Of a DNA stretch of 7,709 nucleotides, positions 7,673 to 7,709 are shown in pieces; the first letter of the stretch is position 1, and each line of letters begins with the position of its first letter. Source of the stretch: Candidatus Neoflavobacterium equi (GTDB lineage: Bacteria; Bacteroidota; Bacteroidia; Flavobacteriales; Flavobacteriaceae); assembly GCA_018065745.1 (NCBI GenBank), contig JAGHSS010000386.1:1-7709 (forward strand). Direction: 5' to 3'. A program made the position numbers and the translations under genes. Under the pieces are notes generated by a model that did no database searches, was not told where the DNA came from, and worked only from the letters and a program-made list of their open reading frames with translations.

Positions 7673-7709
7673 TATTTAACAATTTTTAAGAACAGTAGAT
7701 GTCTTAAAT

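Noticed and set aside
7644..7678. Possible Bacteroidota-type promoter (TTG ... TATATTTA) in the right-hand tail
   Set aside because: The spacing is too long, the -7 element lacks the final G of TAnnTTTG, and it overlaps the hairpin; no downstream gene is visible to support it.

Overview
The window is essentially one intact histidine biosynthesis operon on the + strand, hisG-hisD-hisC-hisB-hisH-hisA-hisF-hisI(E). A hotdog-fold acyl-CoA thioesterase gene follows. All genes point the same way and are tightly packed: junctions overlap by 1 or 4 bases or have gaps of 5 to 21 bases. This suggests one transcript with translational coupling. With the bifunctional HisB and HisIE fusions, the set covers every step from PRPP and ATP to L-histidine.

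Bases 1-166 hold the operon's control region. Its left end is cut by the window edge. An open reading frame entering from upstream encodes six consecutive His codons, then Ile-His, and stops at 54-56. Two mutually exclusive RNA hairpins follow: a probable antiterminator (63-93) and a strong intrinsic terminator (90-123). This is the layout of a ribosome-mediated histidine attenuator. If histidyl-tRNA is scarce, the ribosome stalls on the His codons, the antiterminator can form and hisG is transcribed. If it is plentiful, the ribosome reaches the stop codon, covers the antiterminator's 5' arm, and the terminator forms. The promoter must lie upstream of the window.

Bases 167-7198 hold the eight his genes. 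Catalytic and metal-binding residues known from these families are present in all of them. The one clear deviation is HisB: its N-terminal phosphatase domain lacks the whole zinc-binding Cys/His motif of the E. coli enzyme and carries an insertion of about 20 residues before the dehydratase domain. Bases 7220-7630 encode the thioesterase. The last 79 bases contain only an imperfect hairpin that may end the transcript.

The DNA is AT-rich. No convincing Shine-Dalgarno sequence precedes the starts, and upstream segments are A-rich instead. The protein sequences resemble those of Bacteroidota, most likely Flavobacteriia. This placement is from pattern recognition, not a database search, and the genus cannot be told. 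I see no mobile element, CRISPR array, tRNA or rRNA, and no evidence of a wholly new system. The attenuator and the zinc-less HisB phosphatase are the points most worth following up.
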